A stretch of 64,000 nucleotides of DNA from Agapanthus africanus (taxonomy: Eukaryota > Streptophyta > Magnoliopsida > Asparagales > Amaryllidaceae), in contig JASDDO010000026.1 in assembly GCA_030015575.1 (NCBI GenBank), positions 451,585,096-451,649,095 on the forward strand, given 5' to 3'. Below the pieces are notes generated by a model. The model ran no database searches, was not told where the DNA came from, and saw only the letters and a list, made by a program, of their open reading frames with translations. Of this stretch, positions 35,837-47,650 are shown piece after piece. The number at the start of each line of letters is the position of its first letter. Position 1 is the first letter of the stretch. The translations under genes and the position numbers were made by a program.

Positions 35837-36225
35837 TTAGATCTTTGATCAAAGGACTTCTATTTTATAGAAGACAATTTTCTTGTTTTATAACAAGATT
35901 GGGAAAATATTTTCCCATGCAGAGCTTATTCTGTAATTTGGAGATTTTTTAATCACCATTGGATCTTTAATCCAACGGTGTTCTGTTTTACAGAGCGTAA
36001 TCTTTCTTGTTTAGAAAGATTGGGGAAAATGTTTTCCCTTCCAGATCTTATTCTGTAGCTTGGTGATTTTTAATTATCATTGGATCTTTAATCCAACGGT
36101 TTTCTGTTTTACAGAGTATAATCTTTCTTGTTAAGAAAGATTTGAGGTGTATTTTCTCAATCAGAATATATTTATGTGCTTTGATGATTTATCAACTCCG
36201 TCGGATCTTTGATCCAACGGCAGAG
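35837..36225. repeat. ~121-bp tandem repeats with embedded hairpins
   Basis: GGATCTTTRATCCAACGG-type anchors begin near 35,837, 35,959, 36,080 and 36,201 (period 121-122). Each unit carries short inverted repeats: TTGGAT...ATCCAA, AATCTTTC...GAAAGATT, and GGGAAAAT/ATTTTCCC, which is a perfect 16-bp palindrome in the first unit. Confidence 0.82.
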
Positions 36226-36234
36226 AAATTTTAG

Positions 36235-36410
36235 TTCTGGCGTCAGCGCCTTCGTGCGGGGCACATGCGGCGCTGCCTCAGAGTTTTTAACTCTTGGCGC
36301 TGGCGCCCTCGTGCAAGGCACGTGGGCGCTGCCTCTGAGTTTTTAACTCTTGGAGCTGGCGCCCTCATGCAAGGCACGTGAGGCACTGCCTCAAAGTTTT
36401 TAACTCTTAT
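36235..36410. repeat. ~59-bp tandem repeats
   Basis: Three units of the form CTGGCGCCCTCGTGCAAGGC followed by a CGCTGCCTC...GTTTTTAACTCTT end. Different from the neighbouring arrays. Confidence 0.75.
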
Positions 36411-36729
36411 TTAATAGATTTCTTTTTCTGCTTTGCACATTGGCGCCCGTGTGAGGAGCACGTGAAGCGCCATCATAGGATATAATTCTATCCGAGGCAG
36501 TACCTATATGCTTTGCATGTGGAGCTTTCCCTTTATTTTTATTTTTAATTTATTGTTATTATTTTATAAGGGAGCAAGTTTTGAGCCTAAATTTTGGCGG
36601 GAACAAATGCCTTCCACTACTTTGCCCACGTAAGTATATACGTGGATGAAGTAGTGCAGAGTTATCCATGGCCTTAGAATTGAGCGCTTAGGGGACAAGT
36701 TTAGAGTCCTTGTAGCCTGAGACTTTTTG

Positions 36730-37515
36730 TCGAGACGAGTCGAGAAGTTCTCGCAGGAACATTATTTTTCCTACGAGTCGAGACGAATCGAGAAGTTCTC
36801 ATAAGGACACTAATTTCCTTACGAGCCGAGACGAATCGAGAGATTCTTGCAAGGACATTATTTTCCCTACGAGACGAGATGAATCGAGAGGTTCTCGTAA
36901 GGACACTAATTTCCTTATGAGTCGAGACGAATCAAGAAGTTCTCCGAAGAACACTAATTTCTTCATGAGTCGAGACGAATTGAGAATTTCTCACAAAGAC
37001 ACTAATTTCCTCACTAGTCGAAACGGATCAAGAAGTTCTCGCAAGGACACTAATTTCCTTACGAGTCGAGACGAATCGAGAATTTCTCACAAGGACACTA
37101 ATTTCCTTACGAGTCGAAATGGATCGAGAAGTTCTCGCAATGACACTAATTTCCTTACGAGTTGAGATGAATCGAGAATTTCTCGCAAGGACACTAATTT
37201 CCTTACGAATCGAGACGAATCGAGAATTCCTCACAAGGACACTAATTTCCTTACAAGACGAATCGAATCGAGAAGTTCTCGCAAGAACACAAATTTCCTT
37301 ACGAGTCGAGACGAATCAAGAATTTCTCATAAGGACACTAATTTCCTTACGAGTCGAAACGGATCGAGAGGTTCTCGCAAGGACACTAATTTCCTTACGA
37401 GTCGAGATGAATCGAGAATTTCTCGCAAGGACACTAATTTTCTTACGAGTCGAGACGTATCGAGAATTCCTCACAAGGGCACTAATTTCCTTACGAGACG
37501 AATCGAGAAGCGATG
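36730..37515. repeat. 48-bp tandem repeats (about 16 units)
   Basis: Unit reads GAGACGAATCGAGAATTTCT, then C(R)CAAGGACAC, TAATTTCCTTACGAGTC. Period is 48, a multiple of three, so open frames of 16-residue repeats run through it in several frames and on both strands; these are by-products, not genes. Two further units lie at 37,865-37,965. Confidence 0.9.
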
Positions 37516-38206
37516 GCTTAGGAAATAGGTTAAGATCTGCCGCCTAAGACTTTTGAACTTTATGAGCCGTGAGGGTTTCATAAAGACTTTTCTCCCTACG
37601 AGTCGAGAGGATCCCATAGTTGTATTTTCTCCCTGGGAGTTGTGAGGAATCCTAAGTTCGTTTTCTTTTGAGATTCGTAAGGATCTCATAAAAGAATTTT
37701 TCCCGCTTACAAGTCGAGAGGACTCGTAAGTGGTTGTTTCTCTCCTTGTCGAGATTCTACTTTGGAGAGTGTGGCCTTTGAATATTATACAATAGACCAT
37801 CATATACCGACTTGCAGTGACCCAATGCTTAGGAAACAGGTCCTTATCGCCATTGCCTAAGGCTTTTCCCTACGAGTCGAGACGAGTCGAGAAGTTCTCG
37901 CAAGGACACTAATTTCCTCACGAGTCGAGACGAATCGAGAAGTTCTCACAAGGGTTTCCTAACGTCACAGTTAACTCCTACTAATAGAAGTCCGTTAGGG
38001 TCTATGGTATTAGGGGTCTTTACCCGTCGCACCGTCGCGTTGGCTGATATATTCCCCGATATGGAATCTTGCTATTCGAGTAGCCCCACGACTGTCGTGT
38101 CTCTGATCGCTTCGGGGGCTGGACAAGACGTCTTCAAGTAATCTTCCAAGTAATATTACCGTCGAAAGAGCAAGCGTTAGGGATATTCCATGTCGCTTTT
38201 TATTTG

Positions 38207-40244
38207 TGTTAGTGATATATGCCCTAGAGGCCATTATTGTATCATACTAGATTGTATATTACTTAATGGGAGCTTAGGATATACACGGATATAGTAACAG
38301 TCTTACTCGAAATGGTAGTATGCTACCTGGTTTGTTTCTACCTCAATATGTTCATGTGTTTCTTTTAGCATATCGCTTATATATATTGGTAGAGCCCTTA
38401 GGATCTTTGCTTGATTACCAGCATTGTGATGGTAGTCACACTAGTAGGGGCTGGGTGGTTTATAAGCACATCCTATACAGTTCCCTAGTCATAGGATTAT
38501 CGAGACAGGGTATCGATACTCCACAGTAGACTAGTGTATACGCTTCTCATCACTGCAAGGGAGATGGTTTGTCCCACAGCCATCAGTACGTCATACTGGA
38601 GATAGTATGCAGGTGCTCATTAGGTTATGAGTACAATGGACAGGACTCGTCGGGAACTGTTGGTGGGTATTATACCTATCGTCGGGTAGCAGTTCCCAGG
38701 TGACATGAGTACAGCTTAGTCCGTCGACTTGATACTGCTACTTCGCCTCGAGTGTGTTCCCACTGTACTTTGATTACTACCCTACCACGGCTCAAAGGAG
38801 TCGTGCAAACAGGTAGTAGTTGGGTGTAATCCCGAAGCACTTGGAGGCAGTAGCAGTTAGATAGGATTCGTCTCTCCCGGTATTGGGGGTTGATATCGTG
38901 TTGTTTTCGGAAAGCCATTACACAAAGTCCTTGGCCAAGACAAGCGAGATTTACTGGTAGGTATTCCAGTAGTTTCTCAGGATGTATTGGGCTACTCTCC
39001 GACACGACTTATACCGCTATTAGGGATCTGACGTTTACCTGCCCCCTAGGCCCGATATGCGATACTCTTAGACGAACAGACTGGACTGTAAAGAGATTGT
39101 CACATTCAGGCTCAGTAGGACTTCGGATGGGTTTTCCTCATCGGCCTTCTTATCGACATCTACCTAGGGACCGTTACGTGCTGCTAGTACCGCTTGCAGC
39201 CTGTGGTTAAACCCACAGCCAGCGTAGTGTCGAGTCTTTAGAGACCCACATAGAGAGTTTCCCTGCACTGGGCAAAAGGTGTAGAGGCGGTATGGTTTTA
39301 CAGCAGGGCTTCGATCACTTACGTACACTTGTTCACGCATGATGTTCGGGCGGATAATACTAGTGGTCTTTGGTTTAAGACGTATCTTAGTATTATATTG
39401 ATGGATCAGTTTTGTCTCTTTGTGTTCGTGTTTCTCGGAACACGAATGCGGGTATGTATATACGGATGAGAGGAGCACAGAAGGAGACACCTCATTAGGA
39501 TTTTGACCATTTGCTTGATTAAAACAATTATGAGGTGGAGGAAAGTATTTGTTATTTTTTTTAAATGATAAATGTGGCATGGCTACTTGGATTGACTACT
39601 TGACTTGGTTTGACCACTTGACTTGGTTTGTGACTAGATATTTCTTGTGAGATATTTTATGGCACTAGATATTTTTGATGAGATATTTTCTTGCCATAAG
39701 AGTTGTCAAGTCAAGGGAGCCATCACATTTTCAAGTGAGCATTTTCATTTATCAAAATACTTTCTCTTTCCTCATGTGAGCTCTCATGCTAGCTCTCTTC
39801 TTCTTCCTCACTACAAAACCCTAAAAGCTCTCATGAGTTGAGAATTCTAAGGTTTTAAGAGACAAATAAATCCATCTTCATATTCTACATCACCTAGGAC
39901 ATCAAGTTTGGCAAGCTTGTTGCCCTAGTTACCTCGGTTTAGAGGTGGAGCTCGGACTATAGACTCTCGGGTGGATCGACATCAACTCGAGGAGGCCGTG
40001 GTGGTTGCTACGATCCGGATCGATCCTTGGAGCCTACATAGATGAGGAGGACAGCGATGAAGACCCGAAGGATATGTATCGTGAGGTATAACTTCGTATC
40101 CAGGTAGTTAAACCTCAAACAGTTTGCTAGCTAAGGTTTATGAAAGATCTTTGGTTCTAGTCGGTGTTGTAAAGCTCGTAAAAATCATTTTTTTGCAAAT
40201 TCCGCCTCCCCGAGAATACGTAGGGTGCGCGACATCGACTTACA
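38207..40244 (+). repeat. Solo Copia LTR (2,038 bp) in the Tat tail
   Basis: Starts TGTTAGTG, ends GACTTACA, flanked by ATTTG (38,202-38,206) and ACTTG (40,245-40,249), a target duplication with one difference. Repeat-rich Tat sequence lies on both sides. It carries the hairpin module (39,364-39,383 and 39,422-39,449), four W-box motifs (39,592-39,623) and a telo-box (39,816-39,824). No internal region or gene. Confidence 0.9.
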
Positions 40245-41386
40245 ACTTGAGGTTAGGCTCAGTTCGGGAGCCTCAATGAGTCATGACCACTCCACACTTG
40301 AGTGGGATGGTCTCCGATAGTCTTTCAGGTCTCAATTGAGTCGCCGTCAAGACCCTGAAGCTAGGGATCTTCCTTTGCTTCGTTGGTTGACACAGTGTCT
40401 GCAATATTGCTATGAATGTAGAGGTTGTCTCTGGGTTGTCTATGAACCGTCGAGGTTTGGAACTAGGGGATTTTGCCGTGGCTCCATTTGTTGATGTCGT
40501 GCCTGTATCATGCTGGAGGAAAGAAGAATGCTGTTTGGTTGATCTTTAGGCTGTGGATGCTGCCGTCGAGACTTGGAACTAGGGATTATTCCATGGCTCC
40601 GAGGTAGTCTCTAGATTATCTGTGAACCGTCGAGATTTGGAACCAGGGACTCTTCCATGGCTCTGAGGTAGTCTCTAGGTTGTCTGTGAACCGACGAGAT
40701 TTGGAACTAGGGGGCTTTGCCATGGCTCCGAGGTACTCTCTGGGCTGTCAGTGAACCGTCGAGATTTGGAACTAGGGGACTTTACCATGGCTCTGAGGTA
40801 CTTTCTAGGTTGTCTGTGAACCGTCGAGATTTGGAACTAGGGGACTTTGCCGTGGCTCCGTTTTGCTGACGTCGTATGTGCTTCTGGTTGGAACGAGAAG
40901 GAACGCTGGTGTTGATTTCTAGGCTGTACATGTAGCCATTGAGATATGGCTTCCCTTTGACGAAGCCTGGTGGGACAATATGGTTCCCTTTTCGTTTGTG
41001 CCCATGGATTGTATACAGGGGTCAATGTGATCTCACTTACAGGGCAGAAATTTCATTTCATTTTTTATTTCTTTCCGCGATGCTCTATCATTTCAGATTT
41101 TTATATCGCGAAAGTCGCGATTGCCCAATCATTTCGGCTATTTTTCTTTTTTTTACTCGCTGTTTTTTATTGCGAGTTGCCTAATCATTTCGGCTATTTT
41201 TTTATATATATATTTTACTTGCTGATTTTTGTTGCAAGTTGCCCATTCATTTCGGCTATTTCATATGCATTTTTGGCTCGCTGATTTTTCGTTGCGAGTA
41301 TGGAACTCAAGACCTGATACCAATCTTAACATCAGTATCGCTGTGACCGGAATATTGCTAGGAGCGAATCATTATTTGCCGTGGAA
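40245..41386 (-). mobile_element. Tat-lineage element, tail (middle piece)
   Basis: Lies between the solo LTR and the LARD. It contains a 64-bp tandem array (40,555-40,870), the shared GTGCCCATGGATTGTATAC motif (41,000-41,018) and an 80-bp segment (41,301-41,380) that recurs beyond the LARD at 51,541-51,617. No gene seen. Confidence 0.5.
40555..40870. repeat. 64-bp tandem repeats (five units)
   Basis: CCGTCGAGATTTGGAACTAG anchors at 40,563, 40,627, 40,691, 40,755 and 40,821 (periods 64, 64, 64, 66). An outlying unit lies near 40,447. Confidence 0.88.
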
Positions 41387-44300
41387 TGTAACGTCTTCAA
41401 AATAATAAAATATGATTTTTGGGAAATTTTATAATTTAATATTATTTTAATGAATATTTTAATATTCTGGTATAATTAAATACAGATAAATGGGGAAAAA
41501 TTATGGAAAATTCTAAAATAAGGTATTTTAAGGAATTGCCTCGTTTTCTGTGCATGCCCCCATTTCCTCTAGTTTTGACCCTGAGTATGTCTAGTTTTGA
41601 CTGATTCCATCTAGGGTGAAATCTGGGTTGATTTTCCTATGTTGGTGTATAATTTGGGACTTGTTTTAGCATGGATTTTGGTATTTGGTGATTCATTCCT
41701 GTCGGGTGGCGTTTGGACGTCAACGACAAGTGGATTTTGATTGTGTTTACATGCGAGTCGATAGGTTTTTACCTATGCGGGTAGCGTGTGCTATTTTGGT
41801 TTCCGATGTGATTTTCATGTGCTTTAGCATTGTGATATACTTGTAGGTACCCCGCGTGATGTTGAGGCAAAGGAGGTGAAGATAGCGACATCGGCTTTGG
41901 CACACGAGAAGCAAGATGAGTAGATTTATATCTACGGGGAGAAGTCGGGTGGATGGCGTATAGCACCCCCGCAGTTCGTGGTGATGTATACGAATACGTA
42001 TACACACGAATATTTATTATGTGTTGTTTAGGGTTATTGATGGTAATAATGATATTTTGATGATAAGAATATATTGGTTTAGTATAGTGCGAACCCTAGA
42101 GTAGTGGTTGCACTCACACATACATTTACACACATACTTGCATTCTTTCTTTCATTTATTAGAGTGCATATGATGGTGCGTATATCTACACATGGGTATG
42201 GGACTATATGTTTATATACAGGATTTGAGGATGATACGTGGTTTGAGATGATACTTGATGTTAGGCCGTGAGATCGGCGATGTGACATAGCTTGTCTTCG
42301 AGGTGCGATATGATAGTTTTAGCGGGCCTTTGGACATGTGCTTTACCCGCATTCATATTTTTATAGATGGTATCGATTTGTACTAGACTTAGAGTAGTAC
42401 CCCAGATTATGCGATCTGATGATAGTGATACCTGATATGTGATGAGGTACTGTGATATTGACCCCTACCCAGCTATTGGGATGCCGTACGACGATCTACC
42501 GTACGAGCCGATATTGATGATAGATCCGCACTCATGACTCGAGGATATCTTCCGATATGTTATTGAGGCGGGATCACCGACTATCATATCTATATATATT
42601 GACTCAGATTAGGTGGTTTCTTACCCCTCCTGTCTAGATTACTTAGTAGACATTAGACTGGACCGAGTCATACCTATTTCAAACTAACGAATCGGGGATA
42701 TTTTAAAGATAGGCAGAAGGGTCATACGGATATTTTCAAATGATGTATCTTTTCTTAAAACACCGTAGCCCTTGTTTTTCCAAAAGCCCTGATTCGTCTT
42801 ATTTCAAATGGCACCCCTGCATGACTTGTACAGATTGGTGTAGATTCTTTACTTTTGCGTTGATTATTCGATTCCGCATATTCATGCTATTTGCATTGCA
42901 TCGCTTGTACTGTGGTTATATTTCAGTCATGCTGCTAGGACACCAGCACCATTATCGATGATGCATATGTTCCACGTACACTTGTTGCCGGCTCACACAT
43001 TCATCATCGATAATTGCCATGTCACTACACTGTAGTACTATTGCACTCAGTATATGATCCTTGCATGACATGAAGATATGCATACCTTCCTTTACATGTC
43101 GCATACTTCATGCTTTTGATTATACGCATTGAGATATGTTGTTTCTATGATATTTCTGGATTTGGGAACCGAGAGTGTTTCAAAAGAGAATATGTCATTG
43201 CTTTAAAAACCCGGTTACCCTTGATATGATATATCAGTGCGTCCACCATGTGTTTTCTCGGTGCTGAGAGCGACATGTGAAACCCGAATCGAGGAGTGGA
43301 TGAGCCGATTGCGGGTACATGGTGGACCCGGTATGGTTCCCCTCGGCAAGATGATCGATGAGCTTTGCCGATTGAGCCTGGAGGCGGGCGAGTACCTACC
43401 GGTGATTGGTTGGACCTGGGGGTTATCCGGAGGATACTGACCAGAGTCGATGGATAGATTTGGGCGTCCTGCCGGGGCCGAGGGCCGATACCGCAGACAG
43501 AGCCCGCGGGCCGATCCGGACCGACGGAGCCCGATATATGAGGATTTACGTGCCGATGCTGGGCACAGTTTTCATGATGTTTTCGAGTGCCGATGCTGGG
43601 CACTCCGGTTCCATGATTTTGACGTGTCGCGAGGGACACGGGTGGGTTATATCCTCATATTTCCATGCACAGGTTTCATGATATTTACTTGCATGATGGT
43701 TATTGTCATTGGGTGACGAGTGGACGGGATCCACGTGTGTGCAGATTTGATTACATTGATCATACCTCATATTCATGACATGCTATTACCTGAGGCACTA
43801 GCACGAGCACTTGGCATTACACACATGTAGAGATTACATTGCCAGTTTAGCATGCTTCAGCTTTATTCATATTGAGGTTTATTTATATCTGATCGTATTG
43901 ACCTAGGATGGGTCATGCGTTCGATCTCTGCTTGTAGATATTTTCTATTCACGAGTTGGCAAATCACCCCCGTTGTGCCCCAGTCCTTGCAGGTTTTTGC
44001 CGTACAGATTCTATAGCGGCATTTCTGGCACACTGCTTCCTTATGGGTGACTTGCTTGGATAGGTGGGTTCTTTTGTATCAGAACCGCCATTGTTCATGT
44101 ATCATTTATTGTATCTAGAATTTCCATCAACCAAAACTTGTATATTGTTTCAGACTTAGAAAACAGTGTTGTTTTATTTCGACCTTAGAGTCGCGCTAGT
44201 AGTATTACGGTTTTCTGGCTGTTTGAGTTTCTTTTTTTTTGGGTTTTGATCCTCGCCCTTTGGCGTTGTATATTATTATTTCTTGCGTGGTTGTGACCAT

Positions 44301-44633
44301 CGATGGACGAAGAGCTAGCTCCCGCTTGGGGATGCCTTTTATCATTTCATATATATTATTCTTGTTGTACCCCGTTCGGGGCCAGTTTTTACAAAGGAAA
44401 CTCTGCCGAAATTTTCAGGAAAGGTTACACATTTTAAAAAAATGCATATTCGGCTTAGTTATTTAAAAACTTTGATTTCCAAACATGATTTCCTTACTTT
44501 TCAAAAACAGTTTTCCTTATTTACTCTTAAAATGGTTTTAGATTGCTGGGCTTTTGGCTTACTTGGATCAGATGGGGTCCTATAGACTTCATATGGTTCA
44601 AGGGCCAGTCACGTGCTCTTTCGGGTCGTGACA
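41387..44633 (+). repeat. 5' LTR of the LARD (3,247 bp)
   Basis: Starts TGTAACGTCTTC, ends TCGTGACA. It contains a GC-rich stretch (43,260-43,540) and a duplicated hairpin GTGCC-GATGCT-GGGCAC at 43,550-43,566 and 43,587-43,603. A 164-residue antisense frame (43,145-43,639) is shared with the 3' LTR only because the LTRs are nearly identical; the frame is not kept in the related 4.6-kb LTR. Confidence 0.93.
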
Positions 44634-44637
44634 AAGT

Positions 44638-44649
44638 TGGTATCAGAGC
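44638..44649 (+). other. Primer-binding site, tRNA-iMet type (LARD)
   Basis: TGGTATCAGAGC, four bases after the LTR end, complementary to the 3' end of initiator methionine tRNA. Confidence 0.88.
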
Positions 44650-45850
44650 GCTAGGTTGACCTTGGTTCGAGTCTAAGTTTGACTATGTGGAGCCTAGGGC
44701 GTTATCTATATAAGGAACTTAGGCTTGACCTTATGGAACTTAGACTTGGTCGAGGGGGTATTAGACCCGAACTTTCGTCGTGTAGGATGACCCTTGGTTG
44801 ATGGAATAGGTGACTAAAGTAGAGTGACGTACCGTGGGTATGTTCCGCGGCATACTTACGACACGCCACTCCGCTTAAGAAACCTTAGGTTGTACATTTC
44901 CTTGCATTGTGTCATATTCCTTCCTATGATCTATCTTCATCGATACTGGTTATGGTTTTGCTGCCGCGATTGCACGGGCAGAGTGAGCTACGGCTCGAGT
45001 TGTCAGCATGAGCTCATCGGGGACGTGGGCTGACCGGGGCGTGATTCCAGAGACATACGGTTGCATTGAGGCTTCGTATTTTGTGTTTCCGCACTATGGG
45101 CGTTTGACAGATCGCTGCTGTGAGATTTCTAGGATGTACCGGACGGTACCAGAGGATTGAGCCACTGATAGAGGCCAGCCAGGATGTGATGACCGTTGAT
45201 GTATCGCTTATTCATGATGGTTGAGGCGCTGCTTAGCGTACCGACGAATGAGCCAGTTGTTGCTGCGAGTGATGAGATATCGCCCAGATGATTGGAGCTA
45301 CTGCAGCATGAGCATATTCTTAGAGATGTGATAGTGAGTCGCTAGTCACCGAGGATTAATGATTAGGACATGTAGTTCGTTCGCTTACCCCGATGCGAGG
45401 TCATCAGATAGATTGATTCCAGCTAGAGGCGACTTCACGCAGATTCGTTGAGAGTCGATTGAGACGATCGAAGGTCAGGAACCCATTTTCCAAGTTTAAA
45501 GTATACGGAAAGACATGCAGGTGATTCTATGGACCCTCTAGAAGAATGAAACCCTAACTCGACTTAATGACCGTGTGAAAGCCTTTGAACCTTAGGGTTT
45601 GCGGCAGTTCCTCGGCGCCATTAGTGAGGCTTGGGTTTGCCCTTCTACGGCTGGACCACCGACGCTGTGGCATGTACTCGATACTATTAAACTGTACCCG
45701 AGATGTTGAGCTCTTGGGGGATTGTGAGGTTCTGACGAGTCGATCGGATGATTCGACATCATTCGGATATCATGTGATGGGACACTGCTTGGGAGACTCC
45801 AGATACGAGCATAGCCGTCGGAGCGCAGTCTGTGTAGCCATGATGAGATG
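44650..45850 (+). other. LARD internal region, 5' part, no gene recognised
   Basis: A 1.2-kb leader-like stretch. Short frames only, none with a recognisable domain. Confidence 0.6.
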
Positions 45851-46300
45851 AGTCCGAACCAGTCGATATTGGAGCAAGGTGGAGTAAAGAGTTTGCACGA
45901 GATTTCGACGAGATGACGTTCCACTCCGCTAACATCAGAGATGCGATATGCACGTTGAGGACGTGTTCGGCTAGATATCTTCTACTGAGTGATGAAGATA
46001 CTGAGTTCGTGATTTCGAGTCCGTGTTAGGGACTTCGGGTGGACCGTAGCCGAGGACATTGCAGTGTGCAGATAAAGACACGACGTCGAATGGTCGATGA
46101 TACAGACAAGCGGGACGAGAAGTTCGTGCGAGAGGCAGGAGAGCTGTCACTACACCCCGTTAAGATTAAAGGCCGGACATGCATACAGAGGCGCAGAGAT
46201 GCGACCAGCTTCCGAGAAGATGTTGTACTAAGGACGCAGAGGTCCAGAGAGCGAGAAAAGATTTCGCCAGAGTACCAGCCTCCTTACAGTTTGGCTTAGG
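45850..46300 (+). pseudogene. Possible gag relic in the LARD interior
   Basis: Two short stretches resemble the conserved core of a Gypsy/chromovirus gag. One, near 45,875-45,945, reads like WSKEFARDFDEMTF...NIRDA, recalling the W-EF--F---FFP motif. The other, near 46,040-46,270, reads MVDDTDKRDEKFV...SFREDVV, recalling the MV-DE-KK---F--GL / T-F-E-V pattern. This is a weak remnant with several breaks. It suggests the LARD derives from a Tekay/Del-type parent that lost its enzymes. It could be chance similarity; I could not run a profile search. Confidence 0.42.
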
Positions 46301-46779
46301 CAAGATCAGAAGAGACCTTGAGTAGGATTCCTTCCAGTACACTGCTGCAATAAGAGTTGCACCCAGGATCGGATGTGTGATATGCATTCAGAGGACCCGA
46401 GGTCGGCGCCAGAGATGTGCTGCTTTACGAGCGGTCGTGAGGATTGACCGAGAGATGACCAGGGAAGTGCAAGAACGGAATCGTTCCTGTCAGCACACCT
46501 GATCGGGCCGATGAGCCGATGGATTGCGAGTTGGTAATCTACAGGAAAGATCAGGAACCAGAGGCAGAGGACGCCAGCCGCGAGCAAGAGGCAAGTAGAT
46601 ATCTTGCGCCGCTAGCATCGGATGTACCGGTACCTTCTCGACCCTGAAGGAGGGTATACCGACGACGGTAATTATGATTTTTGATTTTGTGATTTGATTA
46701 TCACGTATCCGTTGCTTTGGATTTCGGTATTTTGGGCGATCTATTCGCATGATTTAGTCTTGATGACTGAGTTTCATGA

Positions 46780-47650
46780 TATTTGATTTTGTGCACCATG
46801 GTTGCACCTACTGGGTATTTATACCTTGTACATAGTTATTACTCTTGAGCTGTTGATTGTGATTTCATGCCTATTTTATGCTGGTGATTTGATTTACGCT
46901 TCCAGCAGAGTTTCATGTAATTTTAGTGTTTTGATTTTGCACTCGGTATAGCTTATATGTGCTTGTAGTGCATCGATATGTGTTTTGTGCCCGCAGCTGC
47001 ACACGTTTATGATTTTCTTCATATCTGGATACACTTGGTGTTGCTGCTTACGTATTTGAGTTATTGCTTGGTATTTGTGCATGGGATGCACCAGTTCTAT
47101 ACTTCGTGCATTTTTCGCACCAGTTTTATGTTTCTTGCGTTTATCGCATCAGATTTATATTTCGTGCCTTTGTTGCACCGGATTTATATTTTGTGCATTA
47201 CGATTGCACCTGACTTCGATTTGATGCCTTTCGGTATGTCGATTTTGATTGTGATATTGATGTGGATTCTTGCACTCCGTGCTTTTGACTGGACTTACGC
47301 ATATTCGACGTTGCTATTGGATTTTGTGATTCCGTGCATATTGAGTGCGCAGGGTCCAGATTTTCATTCGTGCATGATGGATGCACCGATTTGGATTTTC
47401 GCGCATGTTGGGCGCATGTTTTGAGATACGATTTTGGGGCACACCAGATGCACTAAATCGAGATTCTTCGTGCATGTCAGATGCACCTGTTTTGGCTGTC
47501 AGGCACACATGTTGCCTATGACAGATGCTTCGTGCACACCCGTTGCACCTAGATGTTGTTTTGTGCACATGTTTAGCGCATATATGGATTTTGATTTCCG
47601 TGCGCGTCAGACGCACAGGGTGGTGTTATGTGCATTTTTGGAATTTATTC
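46780..47650 (+). repeat. Block of degenerate GTGC...GCAC inverted repeats in the LARD
   Basis: About 15 short inverted repeats of the form GTGC-N(5-9)-GCAC within 870 bp, separated by T-rich sequence. Examples are GTGCACCATGGTTGCAC (46,792), GTGCCTTTGTTGCAC (47,164), GTGCATTACGATTGCAC (47,195) and GTGCGCGTCAGACGCAC (47,601). Between about 47,095 and 47,215 they are spaced about 29-31 bp apart like a decayed tandem array. The hydrophobic 148-residue frame over part of it reflects the T-rich composition. Confidence 0.7.

Larger units (their letters stand above)
34097..38206 (-). mobile_element. Tat-lineage element, repeat-rich non-coding tail (left piece)
   Basis: 4.1 kb without a credible gene, made of successive tandem arrays: about 27 bp (34,655-34,800), about 77 bp (35,110-35,440), about 121 bp (35,837-36,225), about 59 bp (36,235-36,410) and 48 bp (36,730-37,515 and 37,865-37,965). 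It shares the 27-bp unit, the 48-bp-like units and a GTGCCCRTGGATTGTATAC motif with the pieces at 40,245-41,386 and 51,537-52,684, which lead into a minus-strand Tat integrase. Tat elements are known to have hypervariable 3' untranslated regions full of tandem repeats. Assigning this piece to the same element is inference. Confidence 0.5.

Noticed and set aside
36917-37547. Repeat protein genes in the 48-bp array
   Set aside because: Open frames exist in several frames and both strands because the period is a multiple of three and the unit lacks stops.
43145-43639. 164-residue antisense open frame, present again at 50,048-50,542, with a similar 158-residue frame at 31,609-32,085
   Set aside because: The first two are the same LTR sequence. 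Compared with the 4.6-kb LTR, the similarity jumps between reading frames, so the DNA is conserved and not a protein.
45585-46750. Set of small frames in the LARD interior as new accessory genes
   Set aside because: Overlapping frames on both strands, no conserved domains apart from a weak gag-like stretch. A decayed gag explains the plus-strand signal better.
46978-47424. 148-residue hydrophobic open frame resembling a membrane protein
   Set aside because: It lies over the T-rich GTGC...GCAC block of the LARD. T-rich DNA yields Phe/Leu/Ile-rich frames by chance. No family resemblance or start context.
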